From positions 20,527 to 84,526 of the forward strand of contig NZ_LMTZ01000119.1 of NCBI RefSeq assembly GCF_001456025.1: a stretch of 64,000 nucleotides of DNA, in the 5' to 3' direction. This DNA is from Mastigocoleus testarum BC008 (GTDB taxonomy: Bacteria; Cyanobacteriota; Cyanobacteriia; Cyanobacteriales; Nostocaceae). A program made the translations under genes and the position numbers. Below the pieces are notes generated by a model. That model was not told where the DNA came from and did no database searches. It worked only from the letters and a program-made list of their open reading frames with translations. Shown here in pieces: positions 29,332 to 37,812 of the stretch (position 1 is its first letter; each line of letters starts with the position of its first letter).

Positions 29332-30411
29332 ATGAAATTATACGACTCCCTGCAGGCAATCGGAATTGCCGATCCCTACGGTTCCGGCTGGTTGGCAGTA
29401 GTTTTCACTTTTTTCTTGGCTTGGTTGGTAACATGGCGTCTAATGCCAATAGTACGTAAATTTGCTTTGCAGGTTGGTTGGGCTGACCAACCAAATGCAA
29501 GACGATTAAATCGAGAACCTTTGCCTAATGCTGGCGGTTTGGCTATTTATGCTGGAGCGATCGCTGCTATTGTTTTGGCAACTCTTTTACGTCCGATCGA
29601 ACTACACAGTGTTTTGGCACAAGTGTTAACGATTTTGTTAGGCGGTTCCATCCTAGTTCTGGTTGGATTCATTGACGACCAATTCAGTTTGCCAGCATCA
29701 TTTCGCTTATTGATCCAAATTTTAACTGCTTTGTTGCTGTTTGCTAATGGTATTAGTTTTCAGTTAACCTTTGGTACTCCTATAGATCCATTCCTCTCAA
29801 TGCTGCTAACAGTATTTTGGGTAGTGGGAATCACCAATGCGATCAATTTAATGGATGGTATGGATGGTTTAGTGGGAGGGGTCAGTTTTATTACTTCGAT
29901 TAGTTTATTAGCAGTTTCAGCACAATTTCCCAACCGCGCTGCAGCGACTTTAATACTTGCTGCTTTATCTGGCGCTGCGCTGGGATTTTTACGACATAAT
30001 TTTCATCCTTCCCGAATTATTATGGGTGATGCTGGTGCCTACTTTTTTGGTTATGTGCTAGCAGCCACAAGTATTTTGGGAGAATTACAAACCACAACAG
30101 TTGTTACCTTGGTACCGCCAGTTTTATTTTTGTTGTTGCCGGTACTAGATACATCTCAAGTATTTATCCGCCGATTAATGGCAGGAAAAAACCCATTAAC
30201 AACACCAGGAAAAGATCATTTACATCATCGCTTATTAGCTTGGGGATTATCCCAACGTCGTGCTGCTTTTGCATTGTGGTTTGTAACTTGGATTTTTAAT
30301 TTACTGGCTATGAGAATCAGAGGTATGAGTATCAGTGTAATACTTGCAACTACAGCTAGTATTCTTATGTTATTAGGATTTGCAATTTGGCAAAGAATGC
30401 ACAAAGTTTGA
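29332..30411 (+). CDS. MraY/WecA-family polyprenyl-phosphate sugar-1-phosphate transferase
   Basis: The protein has about ten membrane segments and the family motifs: GFIDDQFSL (metal-binding Asp pair), NAINLMDGMDGLVGG, IIMGDAGAYFFGY and the cytoplasmic DHLHHRL motif near the C-terminus. Such enzymes move a sugar-1-phosphate (often GlcNAc) from UDP-sugar to undecaprenyl phosphate, the first step of O-antigen or other envelope glycan synthesis. The ATG at 29332 directly follows a GGGGG ribosome binding site; a TTG four codons earlier is less likely. The lack of muramyl-pentapeptide context favours WecA/RgpG-type over MraY. Confidence 0.88.
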   Translation: MKLYDSLQAIGIADPYGSGWLAVVFTFFLAWLVTWRLMPIVRKFALQVGWADQPNARRLNREPLPNAGGLAIYAGAIAAIVLATLLRPIELHSVLAQVLTILLGGSILVLVGFIDDQFSLPASFRLLIQILTALLLFANGISFQLTFGTPIDPFLSMLLTVFWVVGITNAINLMDGMDGLVGGVSFITSISLLAVSAQFPNRAAATLILAALSGAALGFLRHNFHPSRIIMGDAGAYFFGYVLAATSILGELQTTTVVTLVPPVLFLLLPVLDTSQVFIRRLMAGKNPLTTPGKDHLHHRLLAWGLSQRRAAFALWFVTWIFNLLAMRIRGMSISVILATTASILMLLGFAIWQRMHKV

Positions 30412-30430
30412 CAAACGTCAGTGAACAGTT

Positions 30431-30760
30431 AACAGTTTATGGCTAATGCCACGCCCTCGCGGGCTACAGGGAACAGTTAACAGCAAATACAAAATAAATC
30501 AAAAAAATTGATAACTGTTAGCGGATCCGTAGGTAGCGTAGCTATAGCGTGCGCGTTCCTAGCGTAAGCGTACCGTAGGTATTGCGCATTAACTGTAGCC
30601 CGTAAGGGCGTGGCGTAAGCCATAAACTGTTAGCGGATCCGTAGGTAGCGTAGCTATAGCGTGCGCGTTCCTAGCGTAAGCGTACCGTAGGTATTGCGCA
30701 TTAACTGTTAGCGCAGCGTGCGCGACAGCGCATTAACTGATAACTGGTAACTGACAACTG
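30431..30760. repeat. Intergenic repeat cluster with exact 84-bp duplication
   Basis: The spacer between the glycosyltransferase and fabG is packed with repeats. An 84-base segment occurs twice without a change (30513-30596 and 30625-30708, 112 bases apart). A second element, starting around 30431 (TATGGCTAATGCCACGCC), recurs inverted at about 30596-30632 and again at about 51979-52011. These are dispersed GC-rich palindromic repeats of the kind spread through filamentous cyanobacteria; no coding capacity is seen. Confidence 0.85.
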
Positions 30761-30769
30761 ACAACTGTT

Positions 30770-31552
30770 TTAAGCCATCACCATTCCACCATCCACATTA
30801 AAAACTTGTCCTGTAATGTAAGCAGCGGCGGGGTCCGAGGCTAAAAAGCGCACCATCCCCGCCACTTCTTCTGGTTTTCCAAAGCGACCGAGAGGAATAT
30901 ATTTGAGAATTTCATCATTTTTGAGGTCATTAGTCATATCAGTAGCAATAAAACCTGGCGCGACTGCGTTGACTGTAATTTCACGAGCAGCAAATTCTTT
31001 GGCGAGGGTTTTAGTTAAACCAATCACACCTGCTTTCGCCGCGCTATAGTTAGCCTGTCCCGGATTACCCATTTGTCCGGCAACCGAAGCTATATTAATA
31101 ATCCGCCCAGAACGTTGCTTCAGCATAATCTTACTAGTCGCACGGGTGCAGAGGAAAACACCAGTTAAGTTGAGGTCAATGACTGCTTGCCAATCCTCTG
31201 GTTTCATTCGTAATAGCAGTGTATCGCGAGTAATACCTGCATTATTTACCAAAATATCAACACGCTTGAATTTTTCCATTACAGCCTTTATTAGTGCATC
31301 CACTTGTTCGGCTTTGGAAACATCTGCTTGAAGAGCGATCGCACTTCCGCCAGCCTTAGTAATTGCTTCGACTAATTCTTCAGCCGCACCACTAGAAGAT
31401 GCATAGTTTACCGCAACTGTAGCTCCCATTTTTGCTAATTCTAGGGCGATCGCCCGTCCGATTCCCCGTGATGCACCGGTGACAACAGCCACTTGGGAAC
31501 GTAGGGTTTGTAAATTTTCTGGTAATACTTCCGATAATTCAAGCACTGCCAT
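30770..31552 (-). CDS. fabG: 3-oxoacyl-[acyl-carrier-protein] reductase
   Basis: A 260-residue short-chain dehydrogenase with the NADPH loop TGASRGIGRAIAL, the NNAG motif, the catalytic Ser (IINIASVAG) and YxxxK (NYSAAKAG), and the typical ending ITGQVFNVDGGMVM. FabG reduces 3-oxoacyl-ACP in fatty acid elongation. The N-terminus has a 15-residue extension before the Rossmann fold, common in cyanobacterial FabG. It is monocistronic here. Confidence 0.93.
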   Translation of the reverse strand: MAVLELSEVLPENLQTLRSQVAVVTGASRGIGRAIALELAKMGATVAVNYASSSGAAEELVEAITKAGGSAIALQADVSKAEQVDALIKAVMEKFKRVDILVNNAGITRDTLLLRMKPEDWQAVIDLNLTGVFLCTRATSKIMLKQRSGRIINIASVAGQMGNPGQANYSAAKAGVIGLTKTLAKEFAAREITVNAVAPGFIATDMTNDLKNDEILKYIPLGRFGKPEEVAGMVRFLASDPAAAYITGQVFNVDGGMVMA

Positions 31553-31804
31553 TTATCTGTTCCTATTAATTTTCAATCATTGCGTTCTAATCGCTATCAT
31601 CATAGAGCGATTATTCATTAAAAATTAAGATTATTTTAGAGATTAGCGACTAGGGATTAGGGATTGGGGATAGAAACTAAAGATTAGTAATCCCAGTCGC
31701 CAGTCGCCATATGCCGCTTGCGGCGGCACGCAGTGCTATCCCTAATTCCAAATTCTTGATAAACACACTACTATTAAGCAGTAGTATTAAAGCGGTAAGA
31801 ACAT

Positions 31805-32122
31805 ATGTCTGTGAAAAAGAAATTTAACAGCTTTGAGGAAATGCTGTCTGGTTCTGACTTACCAGTACTAGTGGATTTTTATGCGGCTTGGTGTGGACCA
31901 TGTCAAATGATGGTGCCGATTTTGGAACAAGTAAATGCTCAACTTCAAGGAAAAATGAAGATAGTAAAAATTGATACCGACAAGTATCCCCAACTAGCAA
32001 GTCAGTATCAAATCGAAGCTTTACCCACTTTAGTTTTATTTAAGAAAGGTGAAGCTGTAGAAAGAATTGAAGGTTTACTTCAAGCACCACAACTGGTACA
32101 GCACCTTGAAAGACTACTTTAG
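31805..32122 (+). CDS. Thioredoxin
   Basis: A complete thioredoxin fold of 105 residues with the redox motif C30-GP-C33 in AAWCGPCQMM, the buried Asp (VDFYAAW) and the cis-Pro loop EALPTLVLF. It reduces disulfides of cytoplasmic targets. The sequence resembles cyanobacterial m-type or short Trx; the exact class is not settled. A stem-loop follows at 32201. Confidence 0.93.
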   Translation: MSVKKKFNSFEEMLSGSDLPVLVDFYAAWCGPCQMMVPILEQVNAQLQGKMKIVKIDTDKYPQLASQYQIEALPTLVLFKKGEAVERIEGLLQAPQLVQHLERLL

Positions 32123-32200
32123 CTAGAAACGAATAAATTTTAAGCAAAATCCAATCATTACTAGCTCGTCAATTGTTTATTATTTGTTTTAATTTAAGCT

Positions 32201-32236
32201 TCCCCGATTCTTGTATACGGGGATACTTTTATTTAT
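32201..32236 (+). terminator. Probable thioredoxin terminator
   Basis: TCCCCG (32201-32206) pairs with CGGGGA (32218-32223) around an 11-base loop, followed by a T-rich stretch. It lies 78 bases after the thioredoxin stop codon. Confidence 0.6.
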
Positions 32237-32789
32237 TATTTTTATTTGTCTCCCCACTGGTATGTGTGGGGCACATAATCAACGATGGCAGAAGTTGAGA
32301 ATTCATATTTCAAATTTGAAATATATCTTAACATATCTAATTAAAATCAAAAAATAAAAAAACATAGACAAATTTAACTGACAACATGTAGCTTTATTGC
32401 TTGATAGTTTGTTATTAACTGTCTAATATCAATTAATTATAAACAATTAATCAAATAAGTAAGCAATGTATTAGTGAGTACTAATATTTTCAGCGTGTCA
32501 AAAACATAAAATGCCTTTGCCTAGAAAATTTTTAGAGTATCAAAATTCATAATTTACGCTGTATTTAGCAGAGTCTATTGTAAGTATTAATTACCGTATA
32601 TTTTTGCTACATCAAGTATTGCATTCTATTTAAAGGAATATCATAAATACAGGCGCTGATATAGCTTATACAATATCTAGTTTAGCCACGCAAGCAGAGT
32701 GATTCTGTCAAGCTTGACCTTAGTGTTGCTAAATTCTATAAACTGATGGTCGTGTTCCTAGGCTATAAGTTAAAAATAAAAAAAATTCA
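32237..32789. other. AT-rich spacer, no gene seen
   Basis: About 550 bases between the thioredoxin terminator and the pentapeptide gene. It should contain the promoter of the latter. I see no RNA gene, coding region or repeat that I can support. Confidence 0.4.
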
Positions 32790-33887
32790 ATGAATACTAA
32801 AAATAATAAGTGTATATTTAATCTTATTGAAAGAATAAGTATTTTTATAAGTATAGTTGCTGGTGTAACCGGAGTTGTAACTTTCTGGTGGATATTGGAT
32901 GAGAGAAAAGAAGAAAGAATATTTAAAGCTTGGGAAGTAGTTAGAGAGGGTAAAGGCTCTCAAAGTGGAGTGGTGCGGTTAGCACTTGAAAGACTATATA
33001 AGGAAGATTTTAGTCTTGCAGGGATTAATGTTAGTAAAACTAACCTATCCAAAATTCAATTAAATAATGCTAACCTCAAAAACTCCTATTTTGAAGGTAC
33101 GAACCTTAAGGGTGCGAACCTTAGGAATTCCTATTTTGAAGGTGCAGACCTGAGGAATACGAATCTCAGTGGTGCGGACCTGAAAGATGCAAACCTCACT
33201 TTTGCAAAAATAGATGGTGCAAATATGATTGGTAGTAATCTCGAGAACTCCAATCTCAGCAATATCAAACTCCCAATTAGTGGCGAACTCAAAATAACTA
33301 TAACCAATCTTAGTCAAGCTAACCTCATTAACGCCAATCTTAGCAGCGGAAATTTTAGTGGTGCTGACTTCAGCAGCGCCAACCTGAGCAGAGCCAACCT
33401 CCAAAGTACCAACCTCACCAAGAGCAACTTCAGTGGTGCTAATCTGCAGAGTAGCAACCTGATGTATGCCAACCTCAGTAATGCAAACCTAAGTAATGTG
33501 GAACTCTACGGTGCAAATTTCAGTGGTGCGATTCTTTTGGAGACCAATTTTAGTAGTACTAAGCAACTCAGAAATGCTAACTTTGGAGATGCTAATCTCA
33601 GCATTGTTAACCTCAGTCATACCGATCTCAGTGGTGTAAATCTAAGCTATTCCAACCTATATCGTGTCAACCTCAATGGAGCTAATATGAGTAATACAAA
33701 TCTTAGTGGAGCAAATATTATTGGAGCCAATCTGAGTAATACTATCTTTGAAGGTGCAAATGTTAAAAATGCTAAATTTAGGAATAACTTGGGAATCTCT
33801 GAAAGAATAAAGCTGGATTTAATTCGACGGGGTGCAATATTTGAAGAGTCTGCAGATAAACCCATACTACAGAAACTTCAAAAATGA
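32790..33887 (+). CDS. Membrane-anchored pentapeptide-repeat protein
   Basis: Residues 14-37 form one membrane segment (ISIFISIVAGVTGVVTFWW), followed by a charged helical region to about residue 85. From there to about 335 the protein is almost pure pentapeptide repeat of the A(N/D)Lxx type (ANLKN, ANLSS, ADLRN), which folds as a right-handed square beta-helix. About 50 coils' worth of repeats is present. Such proteins are abundant in cyanobacteria and mostly of unknown function. The C-terminal 25 residues are charged. Orientation with the repeat domain in the cytoplasm is inferred. Confidence 0.85.
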   Translation: MNTKNNKCIFNLIERISIFISIVAGVTGVVTFWWILDERKEERIFKAWEVVREGKGSQSGVVRLALERLYKEDFSLAGINVSKTNLSKIQLNNANLKNSYFEGTNLKGANLRNSYFEGADLRNTNLSGADLKDANLTFAKIDGANMIGSNLENSNLSNIKLPISGELKITITNLSQANLINANLSSGNFSGADFSSANLSRANLQSTNLTKSNFSGANLQSSNLMYANLSNANLSNVELYGANFSGAILLETNFSSTKQLRNANFGDANLSIVNLSHTDLSGVNLSYSNLYRVNLNGANMSNTNLSGANIIGANLSNTIFEGANVKNAKFRNNLGISERIKLDLIRRGAIFEESADKPILQKLQK

Positions 33888-34080
33888 ATTATCCCTCATG
33901 CACCTAAAACTAATGGAGTTTAAAAATAGGATTTTTCTATCATTTTTTCGGATAAATCTTTCAAAGATGGCGAATTATCTCGACGCACAAAATGGCATAC
34001 AATATTTATGGGATTTCCACATGTAAATAAGAATTATCAATATAAACCATCACTTTGATCTACAGGGGGAGTAAATAGCC

Positions 34081-34620
34081 ATGATGAAAGCAGAAGAAAT
34101 CATGACCAAAGAGGTGGTGACTATTACTGGTTCAGCAACGGTTGCTGAAGCTGTGACTTTAATGAAAGACAAAGGGCTACGTGCCTTAATAGTTGAACGT
34201 CGTCACGATAATGACCCCTACGGAATGGTAACAGAAAGCGATATTATTTATAAAATCGCTGCATATGGTGAAGATCCAAAAAAAATCCGGGTCTACGAAA
34301 TTATGACCAAGCCCTGCATTACCGTAAACCCTGAGTTGGGAGTAGAGTATGTCGCCCGTTTATTTGCTAATACCGGAATTCGCCGTGCTCCTGTGATAAA
34401 AGATACTTTGCTTGGCATTGTTTCTATTACAGATATTCTCAAAAAAAGTGACTTTGTTGAGGAACCCCGAAGAATTTATCTCGAAGATGCAATTGAAGCA
34501 GCAAGAGATGATGCAAGAGCTATTTGTGAAGCGAAGGGACCAACCTCAAAAGAATGTGCTGCAGCTTGGGATGTTGTAGAAGAGTTGCAAGCAGAAGCAG
34601 CAAGTAGAAGAGCAAAATAA
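34081..34620 (+). CDS. CBS-CP12 fusion protein
   Basis: Residues 1-125 are a CBS-domain pair (IMTKEVVTITGSATVAEAV and IMTKPCITVNPELG), which usually binds adenosine nucleotides. Residues 135-179 are a CP12-like tail with C149 and C159 and the signature core AAAWDVVEELQAEAA. Classical CP12 bridges GAPDH and phosphoribulokinase under redox control. Here the protein stops after the core, so the C-terminal cysteine pair that contacts GAPDH is missing. CBS-CP12 fusions are known from cyanobacteria; an energy-sensing role in carbon metabolism is inferred. GGGGGAG upstream supports the start; the Met at 34084 is an alternative. Confidence 0.9.
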   Translation: MMKAEEIMTKEVVTITGSATVAEAVTLMKDKGLRALIVERRHDNDPYGMVTESDIIYKIAAYGEDPKKIRVYEIMTKPCITVNPELGVEYVARLFANTGIRRAPVIKDTLLGIVSITDILKKSDFVEEPRRIYLEDAIEAARDDARAICEAKGPTSKECAAAWDVVEELQAEAASRRAK

Positions 34621-34644
34621 AGTACAATCTAAGTTAGATATTAA

Positions 34645-34718
34645 GTCAATAACTCAGGGCTAAAGCCACTGAGCTTGTAAGAGACAGTTCTTACTGAGAA
34701 TTGACTAGGCTATAAGCC
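34645..34718 (+). ncRNA. Candidate omega RNA / HEARO-type structured element (copy 1, beside the IscB remnant)
   Basis: An outer stem GTCAAT (34645-34650) with ATTGAC (34700-34705) encloses two hairpins. Hairpin one has arms CTCAG/CTGAG and GGC/GCC around a TAAA loop (34653-34673). Hairpin two is GTAAGA with TCTTAC (34677-34694). A short GGC-TATAA-GCC hairpin follows at 34708-34718. The first hairpin and outer stem are shared, with compensatory changes, by the element at 42444-42503. The position immediately upstream of an IscB-family coding fragment is where HEARO/omega RNAs lie. Assignment to that RNA class is inference. Confidence 0.5.
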
Positions 34719-34725
34719 GTTAACT

Positions 34726-35010
34726 GTAATTCGTCGCCCTCCCGTCAGTCGTCGTCAGTTGCATTTACTGCAATTTAGTAAAGGTGCTAAACGTCGCAAG
34801 TATGGTGGGACTGTTACCAAGCACGGATTCAGGAAAGGTGATTATGCTGAAGCGACCCAAGGAAAGAAAACCGTTAGGGGCTGGGTTAGTGGTGACACTA
34901 AAACGCAAGTTTCTGTTAGCAATTCTGACTGGAAACGGCTTGGTCAGTTTTCTAGAAATAAAGTTCAACTACTTAAACGTTCCACTGGCTTAATTGTTCA
35001 ATGTGGTTAA
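34726..35010 (+). pseudogene. IscB-family nuclease remnant (C-terminal fragment)
   Basis: The frame reads RRPPVSRRQLHLLQFSKGA, then KRRKYGGTVTKHGFRKGDY, WVSGDTKTQVSV and WKRLGQF, ending TGLIVQCG. This matches the C-terminal end of cyanobacterial RRXRR/HNH proteins, that is IscB, the IS200/IS605-associated RuvC-HNH nuclease ancestral to Cas9. The RuvC and HNH parts are absent, so about four fifths of the protein has been deleted. The first codon of the recognisable part is not a start codon; a TTG at 34759 exists within it but has no clear ribosome binding site. Together with the upstream RNA-like element it looks like an internally deleted mobile element. Confidence 0.75.
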
Positions 35011-35135
35011 AACCACCGGGGCGTTTTTCCTCCCAGTTATGATGAATAAGCTGGGTTTCCTTAGCGCAGCGACGCGTTAGCATAAACTACCGAGAAATTT
35101 TTATGAAATAAAAAAGGGGTGTTTATTTTGAAATA

Positions 35136-36263
35136 ATGACCAACAAAGTTCTAATCTTAGGAGGAAATGGGCGCATCGGTGGTAGCGTCGCCCAAGATAT
35201 TGCAACTAATACAGACTCAGAAGTGATTCTTACTGGGCGTAGCACTGCAAGTAAAATTAGAGATATTCAATTAAACCATCAACCAAATCATAAATTAAAT
35301 CCTCAATTGCGGTTCCTCAGTTTGGATTTAGCGAATATTGACAAATTGGCATCAGAAATCGCTAAATCTAATTTAGTAATTCACTGTGCTGGTCCTTTTC
35401 ATCACCGGGATACTAAGGTTTTAGAGCTATGCATTAAGCAGGGTGTGAATTATCTGGATGTTAGCGACCACCGTTCCTACACTATTAGAGCCTTAGAACA
35501 CCACAAAGATGCAGTTAATGCAAATGTGACTGCAATTGTAAACACCGGGATATTTCCAGGAATATCTAATAGTATGGTGCGACAATGCGTTGAGCAGTTC
35601 GATGAACCGGAGAAAATTCATTTGAGTTACGTAGTTTCTGGTTCCGGTGGAGCTGGTGTCACAGTAATGCGTACAACATTTTTAGGTTTGCAAAATTCCT
35701 TTGAAGCATGGATAGAGGGTGATTGGAAAATCATCAAACCATATACTGATCGCGAAATTATTGATTTCCCATCACCCTACGGAGCTAATGGTGTGTATTG
35801 GTATGATATGCCGGAGACCTACACTCTTCCGAAGTCTTTTCCCCGTGTGAGTAGTGTTATTACTAAGTTTGGTTCTGTTCCTGACTTTTATAACCATTTG
35901 ACCTGGATCGCCGCACATGTTTTCCCTCGCTCGTGGCTGAGAAATTCGAGGGGAATCGAGTTTTTATCCCATGTTAGTCATTTGATGACAGATGTCACTG
36001 ATCGCTTTAGTGGAATTGGAGTTGCAGTTTGTGCAGAAGTAACTGGAACCAAAAATGGTAATTCTCTTGTCTGTAGGGCAAATTTAATCCATGAAAATAC
36101 AGCGATCGCAGCAGGGTGTGGTACCGGTACCATAGCTCAATTATTATTAGAAGGTAAATTGAGAAAAGCTGGAGTTTTTCCGGTGGAAGAAGCACTTCCA
36201 ACGAATCTGTTTTTGGAAAGTATGGAAACTAGGGGTATTAATATTAATCAAGACTGGATTTAA
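35136..36263 (+). CDS. Saccharopine-dehydrogenase-like NAD(P)-binding oxidoreductase
   Basis: The N-terminus has a Rossmann fold (KVLILGGNGRIGGSVAQDI), followed by the SNLVIHCAGPF and GVNYLDVSD motifs shared by saccharopine dehydrogenase-like proteins. The length, 375 residues, is typical. Family members in cyanobacteria act on varied substrates; lysine metabolism is not implied. The gene follows the IscB remnant and precedes the DUF4330 gene by 172 bases, with no clear functional link. Confidence 0.8.
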   Translation: MTNKVLILGGNGRIGGSVAQDIATNTDSEVILTGRSTASKIRDIQLNHQPNHKLNPQLRFLSLDLANIDKLASEIAKSNLVIHCAGPFHHRDTKVLELCIKQGVNYLDVSDHRSYTIRALEHHKDAVNANVTAIVNTGIFPGISNSMVRQCVEQFDEPEKIHLSYVVSGSGGAGVTVMRTTFLGLQNSFEAWIEGDWKIIKPYTDREIIDFPSPYGANGVYWYDMPETYTLPKSFPRVSSVITKFGSVPDFYNHLTWIAAHVFPRSWLRNSRGIEFLSHVSHLMTDVTDRFSGIGVAVCAEVTGTKNGNSLVCRANLIHENTAIAAGCGTGTIAQLLLEGKLRKAGVFPVEEALPTNLFLESMETRGININQDWI

Positions 36264-36397
36264 ATTTATTGTTTCAACCTAATTACTCGGTGTGATATTT
36301 AAATATTTAATAATGATGTTCAAATAAACCAGCTTTATTTTGATAAAGTTATGAACTGTTAGATTTATTGGGTAAATGGTTAAATACAAACCCAATT

Positions 36398-36413
36398 GAC
36401 AAACATGTTTGTC
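36398..36413. promoter_or_regulatory. 16-bp perfect palindrome ahead of the DUF4330 gene
   Basis: GACAAACATGTTTGTC is fully self-complementary and ends 22 bases before the start codon at 36436. It overlaps a TTGACA sequence at 36397-36402. Size and position suit a dimeric repressor site; the regulator is not identified. Confidence 0.4.
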
Positions 36414-36435
36414 GTATAAGTAGGAACTTGTATAG

Positions 36436-36963
36436 ATGAGGAGTTTTGGTTTGTTTCAGCAGTTTATAGATATATTGAAGCGATTTAGTTGGAGTATATT
36501 ACTCGCAGTAGTATTAATATTAACATCAGTTTTATTTACACCAGGTGTACTTAATTCCCCAACTTATGCTACAGCTTCAACTCAGCCTGTAGAGTTAGAT
36601 TTATTGGTGAAGTATTTGAGTATTAGTCGCCCTCAAGATTTAGTGAATCAAGAGTTGAAAAATGGAGTCAATACTGATATTACAATCAAAAACCAACCTG
36701 CTGGTCAAATGCAGATCAAATCTGTTCAACTAATACCAATTACTACTGCTGTAACTCAACCAGATGGTTCGGTCAAAGAATTAGAGGATCCTACGGCTCG
36801 TTTTCTAACAAACATGTTAGTAACTTTATCAAGTAGCGCTGAAGTGAAAGATGATGCTTCATTTGTAGGTGATAGTAAATTAAAAATAGGTATGCCTGCC
36901 ACAATGGAAGGTTTTAATTACTATTTCCGAGGCAATATCATTGATGTCAGATTGGATAAATAA
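36436..36963 (+). CDS. DUF4330-family membrane-anchored protein
   Basis: The 175-residue protein has one N-terminal membrane segment (SILLAVVLILTSVLFTPGVL) and a soluble beta-rich domain with the conserved patterns NQPAGQMQIKSVQLIP, QPDGSVKELEDP and LKIGMPATMEGFNYYF...IIDVRL. These match DUF4330, found mainly in cyanobacteria and of unknown function. The domain probably faces the periplasm. Regulation may involve the palindrome just upstream. Confidence 0.8.
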   Translation: MRSFGLFQQFIDILKRFSWSILLAVVLILTSVLFTPGVLNSPTYATASTQPVELDLLVKYLSISRPQDLVNQELKNGVNTDITIKNQPAGQMQIKSVQLIPITTAVTQPDGSVKELEDPTARFLTNMLVTLSSSAEVKDDASFVGDSKLKIGMPATMEGFNYYFRGNIIDVRLDK

Positions 36964-36965
36964 TT

Positions 36966-37380
36966 ATGAGTAATGAGTAATAGTAATGTTAGCGGCTCTG
37001 TAGGTAGCGCAGCTAGAGGCCGGAGGCTAGAGGCTATGCCGACGCCAAAGGCTCTGACTAACGTCACCTTGCGAATCTGCCGATGCCGTGATATGCGCCA
37101 GAGGCGTTAGTACGCATCCTACGGATGTTAGCGTTGCTAGCGTAGCGTACCGTAGGTATTGCGTGACGTAGTCATACAGCTTGCTGCGTCTAAACACCAC
37201 ACCGCAGGTACCCCTCAGGCTCTAGCTATAGCGGGACGAGTTGGGGCGTAAGCACAGACTAATGAGGGTGTCTACAGCGCACGGTAATGAGTAATGAGTC
37301 AGTTAGTGGCTAATGTTTAGCTAGCGGCTAGCAGAACTTAACGTGGCGTAAAATGTACCGTAGGTTTCCCGGACTGTAAC
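36966..37380. repeat. Dense palindromic repeat cluster
   Basis: This GC-rich stretch is a patchwork of motifs such as TAGCGTAGCGTACCGTAGG and GACGTAGTCATA, bounded on both sides by GTAATGAGTAATGAGT-like sequence (about 36966 and 37281). Related patchworks lie at 30513-30760 and 41869-42210. No coding region is supported. It is consistent with nested insertion of small repeats. Confidence 0.75.
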
Positions 37381-37427
37381 AGCACAAAGTTGTGAGTAAT
37401 TAATAATTATTTTAAAAAGTTAATTAA

Positions 37428-37637
37428 CTATAAACTGATAGTACCCACGGGTGATAATAATTTTGGAATATATCTATTTATATTGTAATAAAAATTCACA
37501 AAAGATATCGAAAGTTGAAAAATCGCTACAATATTTATATCGCCTATTTTTAAAGATGATATATAGCGAGTTGGCAATAAGTAAGGTAAAAGAATAGTAA
37601 TAAAGCCTAATATCAAAAATATTGGATTCCTTCCCAT
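37428..37637 (-). CDS. Possible small membrane protein (weak)
   Basis: A 69-codon frame encodes an N-terminal hydrophobic stretch (IFLILGFITILLPYLL) and a second hydrophobic region. AGGA lies about 7 bases before the ATG, which gives some support. The region is AT-rich, where chance frames of this kind are common, and I recognise no family. Confidence 0.25.
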   Translation of the reverse strand: MGRNPIFLILGFITILLPYLLPTRYISSLKIGDINIVAIFQLSISFVNFYYNINRYIPKLLSPVGTISL

Positions 37638-37812
37638 CCAAATTCCTTTTGTCTTCTGACTTTTACAATCCCGCTATAAGTTATTGTTTTTAAATTTTTC
37701 AACTGTTATTCCCTTATTTTTAATTTGTGGGGTGGGTTGTATTTTACGGTAACTCGAATAGGTGTGGTATATGTAATAATCTTACCTTGGGTTTTCCTGA
37801 GGCAAATTAGCC

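Noticed and set aside
36398..36413. LexA or NtcA box
   Set aside because: The palindrome does not fit the cyanobacterial LexA pattern (AGTAC-type half sites) or the NtcA GTA-N8-TAC pattern.
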